Origin: a virus
IMG/VR virus record: IMGVR_UViG_3300007276_000077
Span: 1-49,283 of that record
Reading direction: 5' to 3' (one strand)
DNA length: 49,283 nucleotides
Shown: positions 21,087-29,517 of the stretch, piece by piece
Numbering within the stretch: position 1 is the first letter of the stretch
Layout of the letters: every line of letters begins with the position of its first letter
Made by a program: the position numbers and the translations under genes
The notes under the pieces: model-generated
The model's input: the letters and a program-made list of their open reading frames with translations, nothing else
What the model was told of the DNA's origin: nothing
Database searches by the model: none

Positions 21087-21118
21087 AGCTATTTGCTTTA
21101 TTGGCTATATGGCTAGAG
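21087..21118. repeat. Octad array O6 (parA operator)
   Basis: Four 8-bp units (AGCTATTT first, GGCTATAT third) ending 17 bases before the parA start codon, so they cover its promoter and could mediate autorepression. Confidence 0.7.
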
Positions 21119-21135
21119 CATCATGGCAGGGCTGT

Positions 21136-21531
21136 CTATACCGGCTCGAAGTAGTCCAGATCGAACAATACTTCGCCGTCGTGATGATTGACCTCAATCG
21201 CATCCCAACTGGCGCGATAGACACGGCAGTCCTTTTCGATATTTTCAAACTGCACGACCTTGGCATAGTCTGGCGCTGCGTTGCGTGGGAAAGCGTCCGC
21301 GATGCTACCAAACCGCTTGAGCTTGTGATTAGGAACCTCGATCTGAACTTTGCGCTCCGTGATTTCGAAGGTTAGGGTCCGCTCACCTAGTTCCAGATCG
21401 ATGTCCTCGTCAGTGTCCGAGTTCCAGATCGCGTCCGGAGTATCCATCATCAGCGCCAGCTTGAAAAACTTGCCCTGAACCTTCTGGCGCAGCGTGCCAG
21501 CAACCTCACCTGCGATGATAACCTGGATCAC
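21136..21531 (-). CDS. Hypothetical protein
   Basis: 131 residues, beta-rich in the first half (MIQVIIAGEVAGTLRQKVQG; TLTFEITERKVQIEVPNH), acidic. Start overlaps the stop of the kinase gene (ATGA). Function unknown; co-expression with a kinase and parA is the only clue. Confidence 0.65.
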   Translation of the reverse strand: MIQVIIAGEVAGTLRQKVQGKFFKLALMMDTPDAIWNSDTDEDIDLELGERTLTFEITERKVQIEVPNHKLKRFGSIADAFPRNAAPDYAKVVQFENIEKDCRVYRASWDAIEVNHHDGEVLFDLDYFEPV

Positions 21532-22064
21532 GTTGCGGCTCGTGTCAGCGCGGCATCGAGCATGATCGCCAACATGCCCAGATCGTCATCATTGGGGACG
21601 ACGTGGTCCACGGCATCAGGATTGAACCGATCGAAGGCGAATTTTGAGGGTAGGGCGGTCGCACGCCGGATCTCAAACACAGCCGCGCCTCGCTTCTTCC
21701 AAAAGAAACCCTGTTCGCGCCGCACGGAGCCCATCACGTAGCGTTTTTCGGGGTCCATGCCGCGCAGAGACATATACGGCACGGAATCTTCGCCGAACTT
21801 TTCCTCAAAAGCGTTGCCGATCTCGCCGAGAATCTCGCGTGCTGCAAACTTGCGACCGGCGATGTCGACCATCTCCATTTTGCCGTCTTGCGTGAAGACC
21901 TGGTCCGGTGTGAGGCCAAGATGCTCCATTGCGATCTTTCGCAAGGGCAGGCCGTCATCAAGCAGCGTATAGCCGTAACGGTCGCAGAGGATTTGAGCGG
22001 CGGTTGTTTTGCCTGAGTCTGGATTACCGCACAGGGCAATGAGACGGGGAAGGTTTGAGGGCAT
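21528..22064 (-). CDS. P-loop deoxynucleoside monophosphate kinase-like protein
   Basis: 178 residues. Walker A GNPDSGKT (13-20), then ILCDRYGYTLLDDGLPLRKI with the Asp-Gly-Leu segment of phage dNMP kinases, and an SRR-like SVRREQ near the lid. These enzymes phosphorylate dNMPs for phage DNA synthesis. The palindrome 22071-22110 sits between the start and upstream DNA. A second, different P-loop kinase is at 2247. Confidence 0.78.
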   Translation of the reverse strand: MPSNLPRLIALCGNPDSGKTTAAQILCDRYGYTLLDDGLPLRKIAMEHLGLTPDQVFTQDGKMEMVDIAGRKFAAREILGEIGNAFEEKFGEDSVPYMSLRGMDPEKRYVMGSVRREQGFFWKKRGAAVFEIRRATALPSKFAFDRFNPDAVDHVVPNDDDLGMLAIMLDAALTRAAT

Positions 22065-22070
22065 GGATTC

Positions 22071-22110
22071 ACCTGTTGTTATAAGTAATCGCTTACTTAT
22101 AACAACAGGT
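22071..22110. repeat. 40-bp perfect palindrome carrying two facing operators
   Basis: Arms of 18 bp (ACCTGTTGTTATAAGTAA and complement) with loop TCGC. Each arm contains the early-promoter core TTATAAGTAA, so promoter-like elements face each other. It ends 6 bases before the kinase ATG, so the RNA 5' end would fold into a hairpin near the start. Confidence 0.9.
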
Positions 22111-22124
22111 GGTGAGCATTGAAT

Positions 22125-22156
22125 AGCTAAATACGCGGATAGCTATTTAGCCTTAT
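22125..22156. repeat. Octad array O7
   Basis: Four units in register (AGCTAAAT first, AGCTATTT third) between the palindrome and the stop of the helicase gene, overlapping its last codons. Confidence 0.65.
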
Positions 22157-23726
22157 GAGTTATGGCAAATTTGTTCCAGGGGAAGTCAGTGCCTTCAGGC
22201 AGTATGCCTTCGACAAAGCCTGGCGTGGCACGAATGATACCTTCGCGTTGACGAGCGTGATCGCGCAGCGTGGCGTTAAAGTTGCACGAATAGTCCGCGA
22301 TAAACGCGATGTTCGGACCAAACTTCTTGCGGCGCAAACCACGGCCGCAGCGCTGGCGCAGAGCAACCTGCGCTTTCATACCGCCACAAAGCTGCACCAA
22401 GCCGATTGCTGGCAAGTCAACACCGACATCGAGAATGGTTGTGCCAATGATGCCGTCGATCCGGCCAGCAAGCAGATCAGCCATCGTCTCGTTGCGTTGT
22501 TTCAGATTATCTTCGCCTTGCAAGAACACAAACCGTAGTCCAGCCGCCTTGTAAGCCGCCAAGAGCGCGTCGCCGTGCTTCTTGCGTGCAACCAGTGCCA
22601 AAACGGGTAGACCGCGATCACGCGCTCTCACAGCGTCTGCAATGATCAGATCGTGCATCTCCTCGTTTTCGGTGTAACCCAGCAAATAGGCGCGCTCGAA
22701 AGGTGAGGTGCGGTGCAGCTTCTTTGGATGCGGCGCGTCAACGAACTTGAAGAACGGCTTGGCAAGAATGCCGCGGTCGATCAGCAGCTTCTCGGAAACG
22801 TCGATCAATACCGGTCCGAAGGCTGCCATGAGACGCATGTTGTCTGCCGCAGAGCTGCGCATAAACGGTGTCGCTGTCAAAGCGATCCGGATGTGAGCGT
22901 TCTTGCAGTAGCGCAGGATCTCGTAATAGCTGGAGCCGCCGGCCTCATGCGCTTCTTCGCCGATCACAACCTCGATCAGCTCCAAAAACTTGATGATCGC
23001 GATGCGCTTGCGCTGTTTGCGGTCGTAATTGGTCTGGGCGATCTTTGCGATCTCCGCGGCGGGCATATTCTCGTCTTTGTTTTTGGCCGTGTGAATGGAG
23101 CTGATCACCGCGCGGCGCTCTTTGTCGAGAGTTGTCTTCTCAAGCGCCTGAACCAGCGTTTGGATCATGCCCAGGTTCACGCCTTTGACAGCGCGCATCT
23201 CTCCATCACCGATCTGACCGGTTACGAGCCCCATCTCTTTGAGCTGCTTGTCCATCTGGTAAAGCAAAACGCCGCGCGTGGTCACAAAGAGCGTCATGCG
23301 GTCGTAACGCGCCATGATCAGCTTTGCGATTTTGGATTTACCACCACCAGTGGCAACCCGGATGATCCCGGCGCCGTGCTTTTCGACCTGACGCAGCGTG
23401 CGCATCTGATAATCGTAATCTGGATTGTCATTGCCATGCTCATCAACAATCGGACTTTCTGGGCCGAGCGGAGCGGGCAGGGGGCGTGCGATCATGTGAA
23501 CGGTGTGGCCGATTGCTTGCAGCTCTTGCTGCACCAGATACGCAAAGCCCGCCGGAAACGTATTGTTCCCGATCGAGAAGAACGAACTCTTGCCCGAGAA
23601 GCCGCCAGCAAAGGTGCTGTTGTCTGTCTCATAGGACAGCAATGAGTTGACGAAGTTGCGCACCTCGCGCGTCGGCTCAACCAATTTAGCGATGACTGCG
23701 TTTCGGGCGATACGGACTGTAACCAT
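22143..23726 (-). CDS. SF2 helicase, UvsW-like
   Basis: 527 residues. Motif I ATGGGKSK (125-132), motif II as EEAH (257-260, Glu instead of Asp in DEAH), motif III TATP (284-287) and motif VI QRCGRGLRR (458-466). An N-terminal domain of about 110 residues precedes the motor, as in phage T4 UvsW, which remodels branched DNA in recombination-dependent replication. It probably unwinds or remodels phage DNA. Octads O7 and O8 flank the gene. Confidence 0.88.
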   Translation of the reverse strand: MVTVRIARNAVIAKLVEPTREVRNFVNSLLSYETDNSTFAGGFSGKSSFFSIGNNTFPAGFAYLVQQELQAIGHTVHMIARPLPAPLGPESPIVDEHGNDNPDYDYQMRTLRQVEKHGAGIIRVATGGGKSKIAKLIMARYDRMTLFVTTRGVLLYQMDKQLKEMGLVTGQIGDGEMRAVKGVNLGMIQTLVQALEKTTLDKERRAVISSIHTAKNKDENMPAAEIAKIAQTNYDRKQRKRIAIIKFLELIEVVIGEEAHEAGGSSYYEILRYCKNAHIRIALTATPFMRSSAADNMRLMAAFGPVLIDVSEKLLIDRGILAKPFFKFVDAPHPKKLHRTSPFERAYLLGYTENEEMHDLIIADAVRARDRGLPVLALVARKKHGDALLAAYKAAGLRFVFLQGEDNLKQRNETMADLLAGRIDGIIGTTILDVGVDLPAIGLVQLCGGMKAQVALRQRCGRGLRRKKFGPNIAFIADYSCNFNATLRDHARQREGIIRATPGFVEGILPEGTDFPWNKFAITHKAK

Positions 23727-23754
23727 GATTATTTGACACCAATTCGGTTCTGAA

Positions 23755-23794
23755 AGCTATTTAGCTCTTTACTCTTCCAGCTATATAGCTGGTT
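23755..23794. repeat. Octad array O8
   Basis: Five units in 8-bp register, best ones AGCTATTT and AGCTATAT. It lies just upstream of the helicase start on one side and the ParB operon promoter on the other. Confidence 0.75.
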
Positions 23795-23799
23795 TTCCC

Positions 23800-23849
23800 T
23801 TGCCATATCCAGCGGTAATGGCATATTGTCCAAAGTAAGCACTGACTTA
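23800..23849 (+). promoter_or_regulatory. Promoter and operator of the ParB operon
   Basis: TTGCCA (23800-23805), 18-base spacer, TATTGT (23824-23829), then operator AAGTAAGCACTGACTTA (23833-23849) over the expected start of transcription. Confidence 0.7.
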
Positions 23850-23863
23850 ACAACTGGGACAAC

Positions 23864-24583
23864 ATGCAAGCCATAGATTTCAAGACCGTTCCGGCGAGTG
23901 AGCTTCGGAAAAACCCGTGGAACACAAACCGTGTATCGGCTGACCACGAGCTGAAGATCCGCAAGAGCCTTGAGCGCAACGGTATGTTCAAGCCGATTAT
24001 CGTGCGCCAGTTTCCGGGTGTCGATGGATACGAAATCCTTGGCGGCGAGCATCGCTGGGAGCAGGCTGTTGAGCTTGGCTACACAGAGGTGCCGATCGCA
24101 AACCTTGGTTTTATCGACGATCGCCGCGCGAAAGAGATCGGTGTGATCGACAACACGCGCTACGGTGCCGACGACACATTGAGTTTCGCGGATCTTCTCA
24201 AAGAAATTGGTGATCTGGACGAGCTTCAAGATTTTCTTCCCTACGGCAGCGCCGACCTCGACGCGATTTTCTCTTCTTCAGATATATCACTCGAAGAGTT
24301 GGATTTGCCTGGGAACTTGATCGAGGAAGAAGAAACCCAGCAAGAACTGCCGGCTGAAAAAGCGCAGAAGACGCACCAAGTGATGCGCTTCAAAATTCCA
24401 CTTGGCGATGCCGAGCGCCTGACCGCGCTGATCGCATCAACCAAGAACGCGCACGGATACAAGGACGAAGACGACCTCACCAACGCCGGTGACGCGCTCA
24501 TTCACCTTATCGCATCACAACTTCCGGCAGCCGGAGACGCTCTTGAGCGCCTGGAAGAAGCTCTCAAGGAGAACGAGGCATGA
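23864..24583 (+). CDS. ParB-N domain protein
   Basis: 239 residues. ParB-N/sulfiredoxin-like fold: ELRKNPWNTNRVS, KIRKSLERNGMFKPIIVR and nucleotide-binding GGEHR (60-64), then a long helical and acidic C-terminus instead of a ParB DNA-binding HTH. Such phage ParB-N proteins near terminase have been linked to DNA modification or nuclease roles. Stop overlaps the next start (ATGA). No starting ParA partner is adjacent on this strand. Confidence 0.82.
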   Translation: MQAIDFKTVPASELRKNPWNTNRVSADHELKIRKSLERNGMFKPIIVRQFPGVDGYEILGGEHRWEQAVELGYTEVPIANLGFIDDRRAKEIGVIDNTRYGADDTLSFADLLKEIGDLDELQDFLPYGSADLDAIFSSSDISLEELDLPGNLIEEEETQQELPAEKAQKTHQVMRFKIPLGDAERLTALIASTKNAHGYKDEDDLTNAGDALIHLIASQLPAAGDALERLEEALKENEA

Positions 24584-25263
24584 CCGAAGCTGCACGCGCA
24601 ATTCAGATTTGGAACGTATCGGACCTGATCCCTTATGAGGCCAACGCTAAAAAGCACCCAGAAGAGCAGGTCGCGAAACTGGCGAACCTGATCAGCAAGT
24701 TTGGCTGGACCCAGCCAATCATAGTTTGGGGTAATGGTTAGATCATCGCTGGCCACGGGCGCCGCATGGCCGCCTTGCACCTTGGTCTGGAAAAGATTCC
24801 GGTCATCGTCCGCGACGATCTGACCAAAGCCGAAGCTGATGCACTGCGTCTGGCAGATAACCGCGTGACATCCACAGATTACGACCAGGCAATGATTGGC
24901 GACGAGCTGCGCCGGCTGAACGAAGCTCTTGGTTTAGATGGCAAAGGCATCGAGCTGAGCGATCTTGGCTTTGATACCAAAGAGCTGGACTTCACACTTG
25001 CGGATATGTCCGAGATTGATGACAGCTTTTTCGTCGATGACGTATCTGAAGCCGTCGAAAACCAGAAATCCGAAAATGAAACCGTGTCGCAAGACATTGA
25101 TGACAGCGCAGCGCCGATTGGTGACGCCCTGGGCTTCAAGCGCGTCACTGTCGCGCAGTCGCGCACGATCCGTGATCTGATGGGTCGTCTTGTGACGGCG
25201 ACAGGGCAGGGCGGTGTCGAGGGTTTGATTATCGCCCTAGAGCGGGCGGGGAACCGCGTATGA
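24580..25263 (+). pseudogene. Second ParB-N protein with in-frame amber stop
   Basis: Start ATG 24580 overlaps the previous stop. It reads through IWNVSDLIPYEANAKKHPEE and GWTQPIIVWGNG, meets TAG at 24739-24741, and continues in frame as IIAGHGRRMAALHLGLEKIP to 25263. The stop falls just before the conserved GHGR motif, where family members usually have an acidic or small residue; GAG to TAG is one change. Restarting at ATG 24766 would lose the ParB-N half. It may be a nonsense mutation, a sequencing error or readthrough. Confidence 0.75.
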
Positions 25264-25682
25264 CCGACGGTAGGGTAATCTCTTTCGGCACGCGCAAGCC
25301 GCTGATCGATGAGCAAAAGCAAGCTGAAGCCGAAAAGGCGCTGGACGATGCTGCGGAGCAAGACGAGGCCGAGTTGCACTTCACGCGCATGCATGAGGTT
25401 TTGGGCAACATTGTCGGCATGAGTGACGCCGGCAAGATGAGCAGCTTTGTGTTCATGGGTCGCCACGAAAACAATGGTCCTTTTCTGACAGAATTTAGCC
25501 TCGATCCGCGCAAAATGTCCCAGTTCGACATCTACTCGTGGATTGGCGCGATCGAAATTCTCAAGCAGGAGCTGATCGATCTGGCAGCGATGGCGCCGAT
25601 TATGACCGGTGATGGCACAGTCCTCGACTCTGCGTATTCCAAATACGACGGCGTTCCTATGTTTGACGAGTATGACGAATGA
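25260..25682 (+). CDS. Hypothetical acidic protein
   Basis: 140 residues, start overlapping the previous stop (ATGA) and stop overlapping the ABC ATPase start. N-terminal helix rich in Gln/Glu (DEQKQAEAEKALDDAAEQDE), then a mixed domain (SSFVFMGRHENNGPFLTEF). No family recognised. Confidence 0.65.
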   Translation: MTDGRVISFGTRKPLIDEQKQAEAEKALDDAAEQDEAELHFTRMHEVLGNIVGMSDAGKMSSFVFMGRHENNGPFLTEFSLDPRKMSQFDIYSWIGAIEILKQELIDLAAMAPIMTGDGTVLDSAYSKYDGVPMFDEYDE

Positions 25683-26344
25683 CCGAATATACCATTTCAA
25701 AGAGCTTTACATCTTCAGTCGACCGCACCGAGCGCGTTCTGGAGATCGCCGAAGCGTTCGGCCTTGGTTTGGCTGACAAAGAGTTTGTCATCTACGACAA
25801 TCTGGTCGTCGATGTGAAACCTGCCGACGTTGTCTACATCACCGGTCAGTCTGGTTCCGGCAAATCACTGCTGTTGCGCGAGCTGGCCAGCCAGATTCGT
25901 GCGCAGGGGCTCAAGGTCACAGATCTGAACGAAATCGTTCTGCCTGAGAAGCCGGTCATCGATCAGCTGGGCAAGAATACATCCGAAGCCGCAGATCTGC
26001 TTGCAAAAGCCGGGATCTCTGACGCCTGGATCTACATTCGCAAACCATCCGAGCTTTCGGACGGCCAGCGCTACCGTCTGAAACTGGCCCTGGTCATGGA
26101 AAGCGATGCAGATGTCTGGGTGGCTGACGAGTTTGGCGCCGTTCTGGACCGCACCACAGCCCGGGTTGTGGCTTTCAACATGCAAAAGGTTGCACGCCGC
26201 ACGGGCAAGACCCTGATCGTCGCAACCACGCACACCGACATGATCGAAGAGCTTGCGCCTGATCTGATGGTCACGAAGCGCTTCAAGGAAAAAATCGAGA
26301 TCGCAACGAAGTCAAACGCAGACGCAGGTGAGCTAGTCGAATGA
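25679..26344 (+). CDS. Stand-alone ABC-type ATPase
   Basis: 221 residues with Walker A GQSGSGKS (56-63), ABC signature LSDGQ (126-130), Walker B VWVADE (146-151) and an H-loop His in VATTHTD. No membrane segments. Stop overlaps the start of the GNAT gene (ATGA). Stand-alone ABC ATPases beside GNAT and ParB-N genes occur in phage cassettes predicted to modify DNA. Its role, possibly DNA or nucleotide handling, is inference. Confidence 0.85.
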   Translation: MTEYTISKSFTSSVDRTERVLEIAEAFGLGLADKEFVIYDNLVVDVKPADVVYITGQSGSGKSLLLRELASQIRAQGLKVTDLNEIVLPEKPVIDQLGKNTSEAADLLAKAGISDAWIYIRKPSELSDGQRYRLKLALVMESDADVWVADEFGAVLDRTTARVVAFNMQKVARRTGKTLIVATTHTDMIEELAPDLMVTKRFKEKIEIATKSNADAGELVE

Positions 26345-27267
26345 CGTTCATTTCGCTCTCTGACCCGTCAAATCGCTTGCTACAGTCAATCCATGACAAT
26401 TCTGACGTGACTACTCACGTCGAACGCATAAACGCGCCTAGCGCGCGCTTTGCGCTGATGGATGAAATGTGGGTGGAGCGTGGCGACAAGTCCGATTGGG
26501 ATCTGTTGCACGACCTGCACTACAAAGCCGAGAAGCTCCCGCTTGGTCCGCACTTCTGGAAACTGACGCTGCACGGCGAGACGATCGGTGTGCTGGTGAC
26601 GGCGCTGCCAAAAGGGATGCTCCGAGAGCGGCACAAGGTTTTCCCGAACCTCAAGCCTGGCGCCGGCGAGACACGTCTGACCAACACCAACCGCTATTAC
26701 TGGATCAACGACAATTTGCGCGTCGTCTCCCGCTTCGTTGTGGACACGATGTATCGCGGTATTGGCGCCGGCTACCGGATGATGAACCTGACCAGTCGCC
26801 TGGAGGGTTTGCCGTTCATGGAGATCCAATCATCAATGTCGAAGTTTAACACCTTCGGTCAATCAGCTGGGTTTCGCTTTGTGCGCCCACTGAACGCCAA
26901 CAAGTTTGAAGCGGTCATGAAATTCTTCCGGCTGAACTTTACAGCCAACCCGCAAGACTTCGAGGCGATCGTATCAGAGGTCGCGCTTAAGACGCCGGCC
27001 GAGCAGGAGCGCATACTGAATTTGTGCCGAGATTTCTATCTGCGCAACTCAGCGCTGGAGAATACATCCGTCAGCGGCCGCGAGAACTCAGCACGACGTG
27101 TTGCGGCGATGGATTTGCGCACGACCGTCAAGGGTATTCAAGCGATCGGCCTGGGCTCGCCTATGTATGGCATCTGGAAGTGTCCGGATCCACTGGGCAG
27201 CCTGCCGGATCGCTTACCGTTATCTGCGTTCGACCGTCAGGGTCCGAACGAGAAGCTGAAGGTGTAA
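26341..27267 (+). CDS. GNAT-family acyltransferase-like protein (Mom-like?)
   Basis: 308 residues. GNAT core: HFWKLTLHGETIGVLV strands and the acyl-CoA loop RGIGAGYR (139-146), with SMSKFNTFGQSAGFRF behind, followed by a helical C-terminal half. Phage Mu Mom, which makes N6-acetamido-type adenine, also has a GNAT fold. The setting beside ABC ATPase and ParB-N genes fits a base-modification cassette, but this could be a protein acetyltransferase. Confidence 0.75.
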   Translation: MTFISLSDPSNRLLQSIHDNSDVTTHVERINAPSARFALMDEMWVERGDKSDWDLLHDLHYKAEKLPLGPHFWKLTLHGETIGVLVTALPKGMLRERHKVFPNLKPGAGETRLTNTNRYYWINDNLRVVSRFVVDTMYRGIGAGYRMMNLTSRLEGLPFMEIQSSMSKFNTFGQSAGFRFVRPLNANKFEAVMKFFRLNFTANPQDFEAIVSEVALKTPAEQERILNLCRDFYLRNSALENTSVSGRENSARRVAAMDLRTTVKGIQAIGLGSPMYGIWKCPDPLGSLPDRLPLSAFDRQGPNEKLKV

Positions 27268-27268
27268 C

Positions 27269-27526
27269 ATGGCAAACCGTCCTTACCGTAGCAAGAACCA
27301 GCGCGAACTTATGGGGATCATCTTGGCCGAAGCAGGTCTGGGTAATTTTCTGAACATGACAGAGCTGCACGCCCGGATCACTTACGATTCATCTTATGGT
27401 GCTGTGCGAACATCTCTGCGTTTCTTGGAGCGTGCCGAGATGATTGAAAAGAAGAAATCCGGTGTGTTCACACTCTTGGTTCCAACACAGAAAGGATTTG
27501 ACTGGTTCCGGCCTAAACAGCCGTGA
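27269..27526 (+). CDS. Winged-helix DNA-binding protein
   Basis: 85 residues: KNQRELMGIILAEAGLGN, LNMTELHARITYDSSYGAV with recognition helix RTSLRFLERAEMIEKK, then a wing (SGVFTLLVPTQKG). Starts one base after the GNAT stop. Placed just before the terminase genes, it is a candidate regulator of late genes or of the operator family; inference. Confidence 0.78.
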   Translation: MANRPYRSKNQRELMGIILAEAGLGNFLNMTELHARITYDSSYGAVRTSLRFLERAEMIEKKKSGVFTLLVPTQKGFDWFRPKQP

Positions 27527-27535
27527 CATTTCGAT

Positions 27536-27588
27536 CCTACTCTCTACTCTTTCTTTCTTTCTTAAGAGAAGTAAGAGAAGAGAGACGG
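27536..27588. repeat. Purine/pyrimidine hairpin element, copy 2
   Basis: TTTCTTTCTTTC tract and TAAGAGAAGAGAGACGG (27572-27588), an inverted copy of the 13655-13722 element. It lies 26 bases before the small terminase start. Confidence 0.6.
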
Positions 27589-27614
27589 ATCTGAATGCAC
27601 ACCGGTCCTTCATC

Positions 27615-28220
27615 ATGACAGATACTCCGGACGAAGAAGAAGAAAAGTCCACTCACAAGCTCAGCGATGACGATTGGAAAGAGGCATCCCGGCTTTATGA
27701 AGTCGAGGATCAAAACCTTGTAGACATCGCGGACAAGTTCGGCGTGTCACGGCAGGCGTTGTCGAAGCGGTTCAAAGCTTCCGGCGTTGTGCGTGGCGCA
27801 AAGAAACCTGCTGTTGGCCCCGTTACGGCTCCAGAGCCCGACCGTTTCTCGAACAAACGCGAGGAGTGGATCGAAGAAACGCGGATGGAAGGCTACAACA
27901 GCCTTCGGCAAGCTTCCATGCTGGCGCGTAAAATTGTCATCGATGCGATGAAGGCTAAAATAAAGATCGACGCCGTGGAAGATCAGATCCGGGCGGCCCA
28001 GCGGTATAGCCGCTTGCTTCAGGACAACCTGGCGGCACGGCTGACACTGCTTGATGCGGCCGGATACGTTGGCGGCGAAGATCTGCCGATGCTTCAGATC
28101 GAAGACTTGACCGACGAAGAGATCCTTCAGCACCACAAGAACACCGGCGTCTACGACGAGAGCGTCACGGTTGAGGATATGCTGCAAGAAGAGATCGAAC
28201 TGGGGAACCTTGACGAATGA
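27615..28220 (+). CDS. terS: Terminase small subunit
   Basis: 201 residues from ATG 27615; the frame is open further left but without a better start. Acidic beginning (DTPDEEEEKSTHKL), a helix-turn-helix (VDIADKFGVSRQALSKRFK), then helical core (QASMLARKIVIDAMKAKIK) and acidic end. TerS binds the packaging site and activates the large subunit. Stop overlaps the terL start (ATGA). The element at 27536-27588 may be part of the packaging site. Confidence 0.8.
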   Translation: MTDTPDEEEEKSTHKLSDDDWKEASRLYEVEDQNLVDIADKFGVSRQALSKRFKASGVVRGAKKPAVGPVTAPEPDRFSNKREEWIEETRMEGYNSLRQASMLARKIVIDAMKAKIKIDAVEDQIRAAQRYSRLLQDNLAARLTLLDAAGYVGGEDLPMLQIEDLTDEEILQHHKNTGVYDESVTVEDMLQEEIELGNLDE

Positions 28221-29515
28221 GTGTCATGGTTGCCCCACCGCCGACCAAGCGCATCATCAGATCGCTCAAGGTCCACAAATACCAGAAGGTCGTTATGCGA
28301 TCCAAGGCGCGTTTTCGCGTCGTTGTGGCTGGTCGTCGATGGGGCAAGACGCAAGTTTCAAAGATCTCGCTGGTCATCCAGGCTGCCGCGAAACGCAATC
28401 AGCTCGTTTGGTATGTCGCTCCGACGTATCAGATGGCACGCGACATTATGTGGGACGATCTGACGGCGTCCATTCCAGATAAGTGGATCCGGACGATCTA
28501 CGAAAACCGCATGGTCATCTATTTGATCAACGGCTCCAAGATCCACCTCAAAGGCGCCGACAAGCCAGACTCGCTCCGCGGTGTCGGTCTGAACTTCGTC
28601 GTCATCGATGAGGCGCAGGACATCAAAGAAGAAACTTGGGAGATGGTTCTTCAGCCAACCCTGGCAACTACCAACGGTCAAGCGATCTTCATCGGCACAC
28701 CAAAGTCATACAACTGGCTCTATCATCGCTACATGCTGGGCAAACGCGGTGTGATGGTTGAAGACGCACGCGGCAAGATGGTCAAGAACGAATGGGAGAG
28801 CTGGCAGTTCCCGACGATCACCTCACCGTTCATTCCGGCCCGAGAAATCGTTGCACGTCGGCGCGATATGGATCCGAAGTCGTTCCGACAGGAGTTCGAG
28901 GCCAGCTTCGAGGTTATGTCCGGACGGGTTTACTACGCTTTTGACCGCACTTTGCATGTTGGCAAATACCCGTTCAACCCAAAGCTACCGATCTACATCG
29001 GTATGGACTTTAACATCGACCCGATGTCCGCAATTGTCTGCCAGGAGCAGGCAAACGGTGAAATCTGGGTCGTGGATGAGTGCGTGCTTTACGGATCGAA
29101 CGTCCAGGAGATCGCGGACGAACTGGTGCGGCGCTATTACCGCTACATCAACCAGATCTCGCTTTATCCTGACCCTGCCGGCAACAACCGAAATCAGGGC
29201 AGGGGTGAGACATCGCTGGATATCCTGCGCGAAGCCGGTTTCAAATCGATCTACTTCAAGCGCAAGCACCCAGCCGTGCAAGACCGTGTCAACGCGGTCA
29301 ACCGTCTGTTTCAGACAGCAGAAGGCACCGTGCGTTTGCGGATCAACGATACGTGTCGCCGGTTTATCGATAGCGCCGAGCAAACCATCTACAAGGAGAA
29401 CTCAAGCGAGGTCGATAAGAGCCAGGGCAAAGAGCATGAAATGGACGCTTTTGGCTATTTGGCAGACTTCCGCCACCCGATGCGCAAGATGACAATTTTG
29501 GGTGTATCGGTTTGA
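28217..29515 (+). CDS. terL: Terminase large subunit
   Basis: 432 residues: packaging ATPase with Walker A GRRWGKTQ (39-46), Walker B FVVIDEAQD (127-135), motif III-like FIGTPKSYN, then an RNase H-like nuclease with GMDFNIDP (262-269), DPAGNN and a late Asp in MDAFGYLADF. It pumps DNA into proheads and cuts concatemers. Length fits typical TerL. Confidence 0.97.
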   Translation: MSVMVAPPPTKRIIRSLKVHKYQKVVMRSKARFRVVVAGRRWGKTQVSKISLVIQAAAKRNQLVWYVAPTYQMARDIMWDDLTASIPDKWIRTIYENRMVIYLINGSKIHLKGADKPDSLRGVGLNFVVIDEAQDIKEETWEMVLQPTLATTNGQAIFIGTPKSYNWLYHRYMLGKRGVMVEDARGKMVKNEWESWQFPTITSPFIPAREIVARRRDMDPKSFRQEFEASFEVMSGRVYYAFDRTLHVGKYPFNPKLPIYIGMDFNIDPMSAIVCQEQANGEIWVVDECVLYGSNVQEIADELVRRYYRYINQISLYPDPAGNNRNQGRGETSLDILREAGFKSIYFKRKHPAVQDRVNAVNRLFQTAEGTVRLRINDTCRRFIDSAEQTIYKENSSEVDKSQGKEHEMDAFGYLADFRHPMRKMTILGVSV

Positions 29516-29517
29516 TC

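Noticed and set aside
22713-23645. Plus-strand frame of 310 codons
   Set aside because: It mirrors the SF2 helicase on the minus strand, which has clear motifs; no ribosome site.
13863-23794. Octad arrays as CRISPR arrays
   Set aside because: Units are 8 bp and touch each other; there are no unique spacers and no cas genes.
24739-24741. Amber stop as evidence of a recoded genetic code
   Set aside because: Several genes here end in TAG, no suppressor tRNA is visible and no other internal TAG was seen.
24879-25700. Minus-strand frame of 273 codons
   Set aside because: Shadow of the ParB-N and acidic protein genes.
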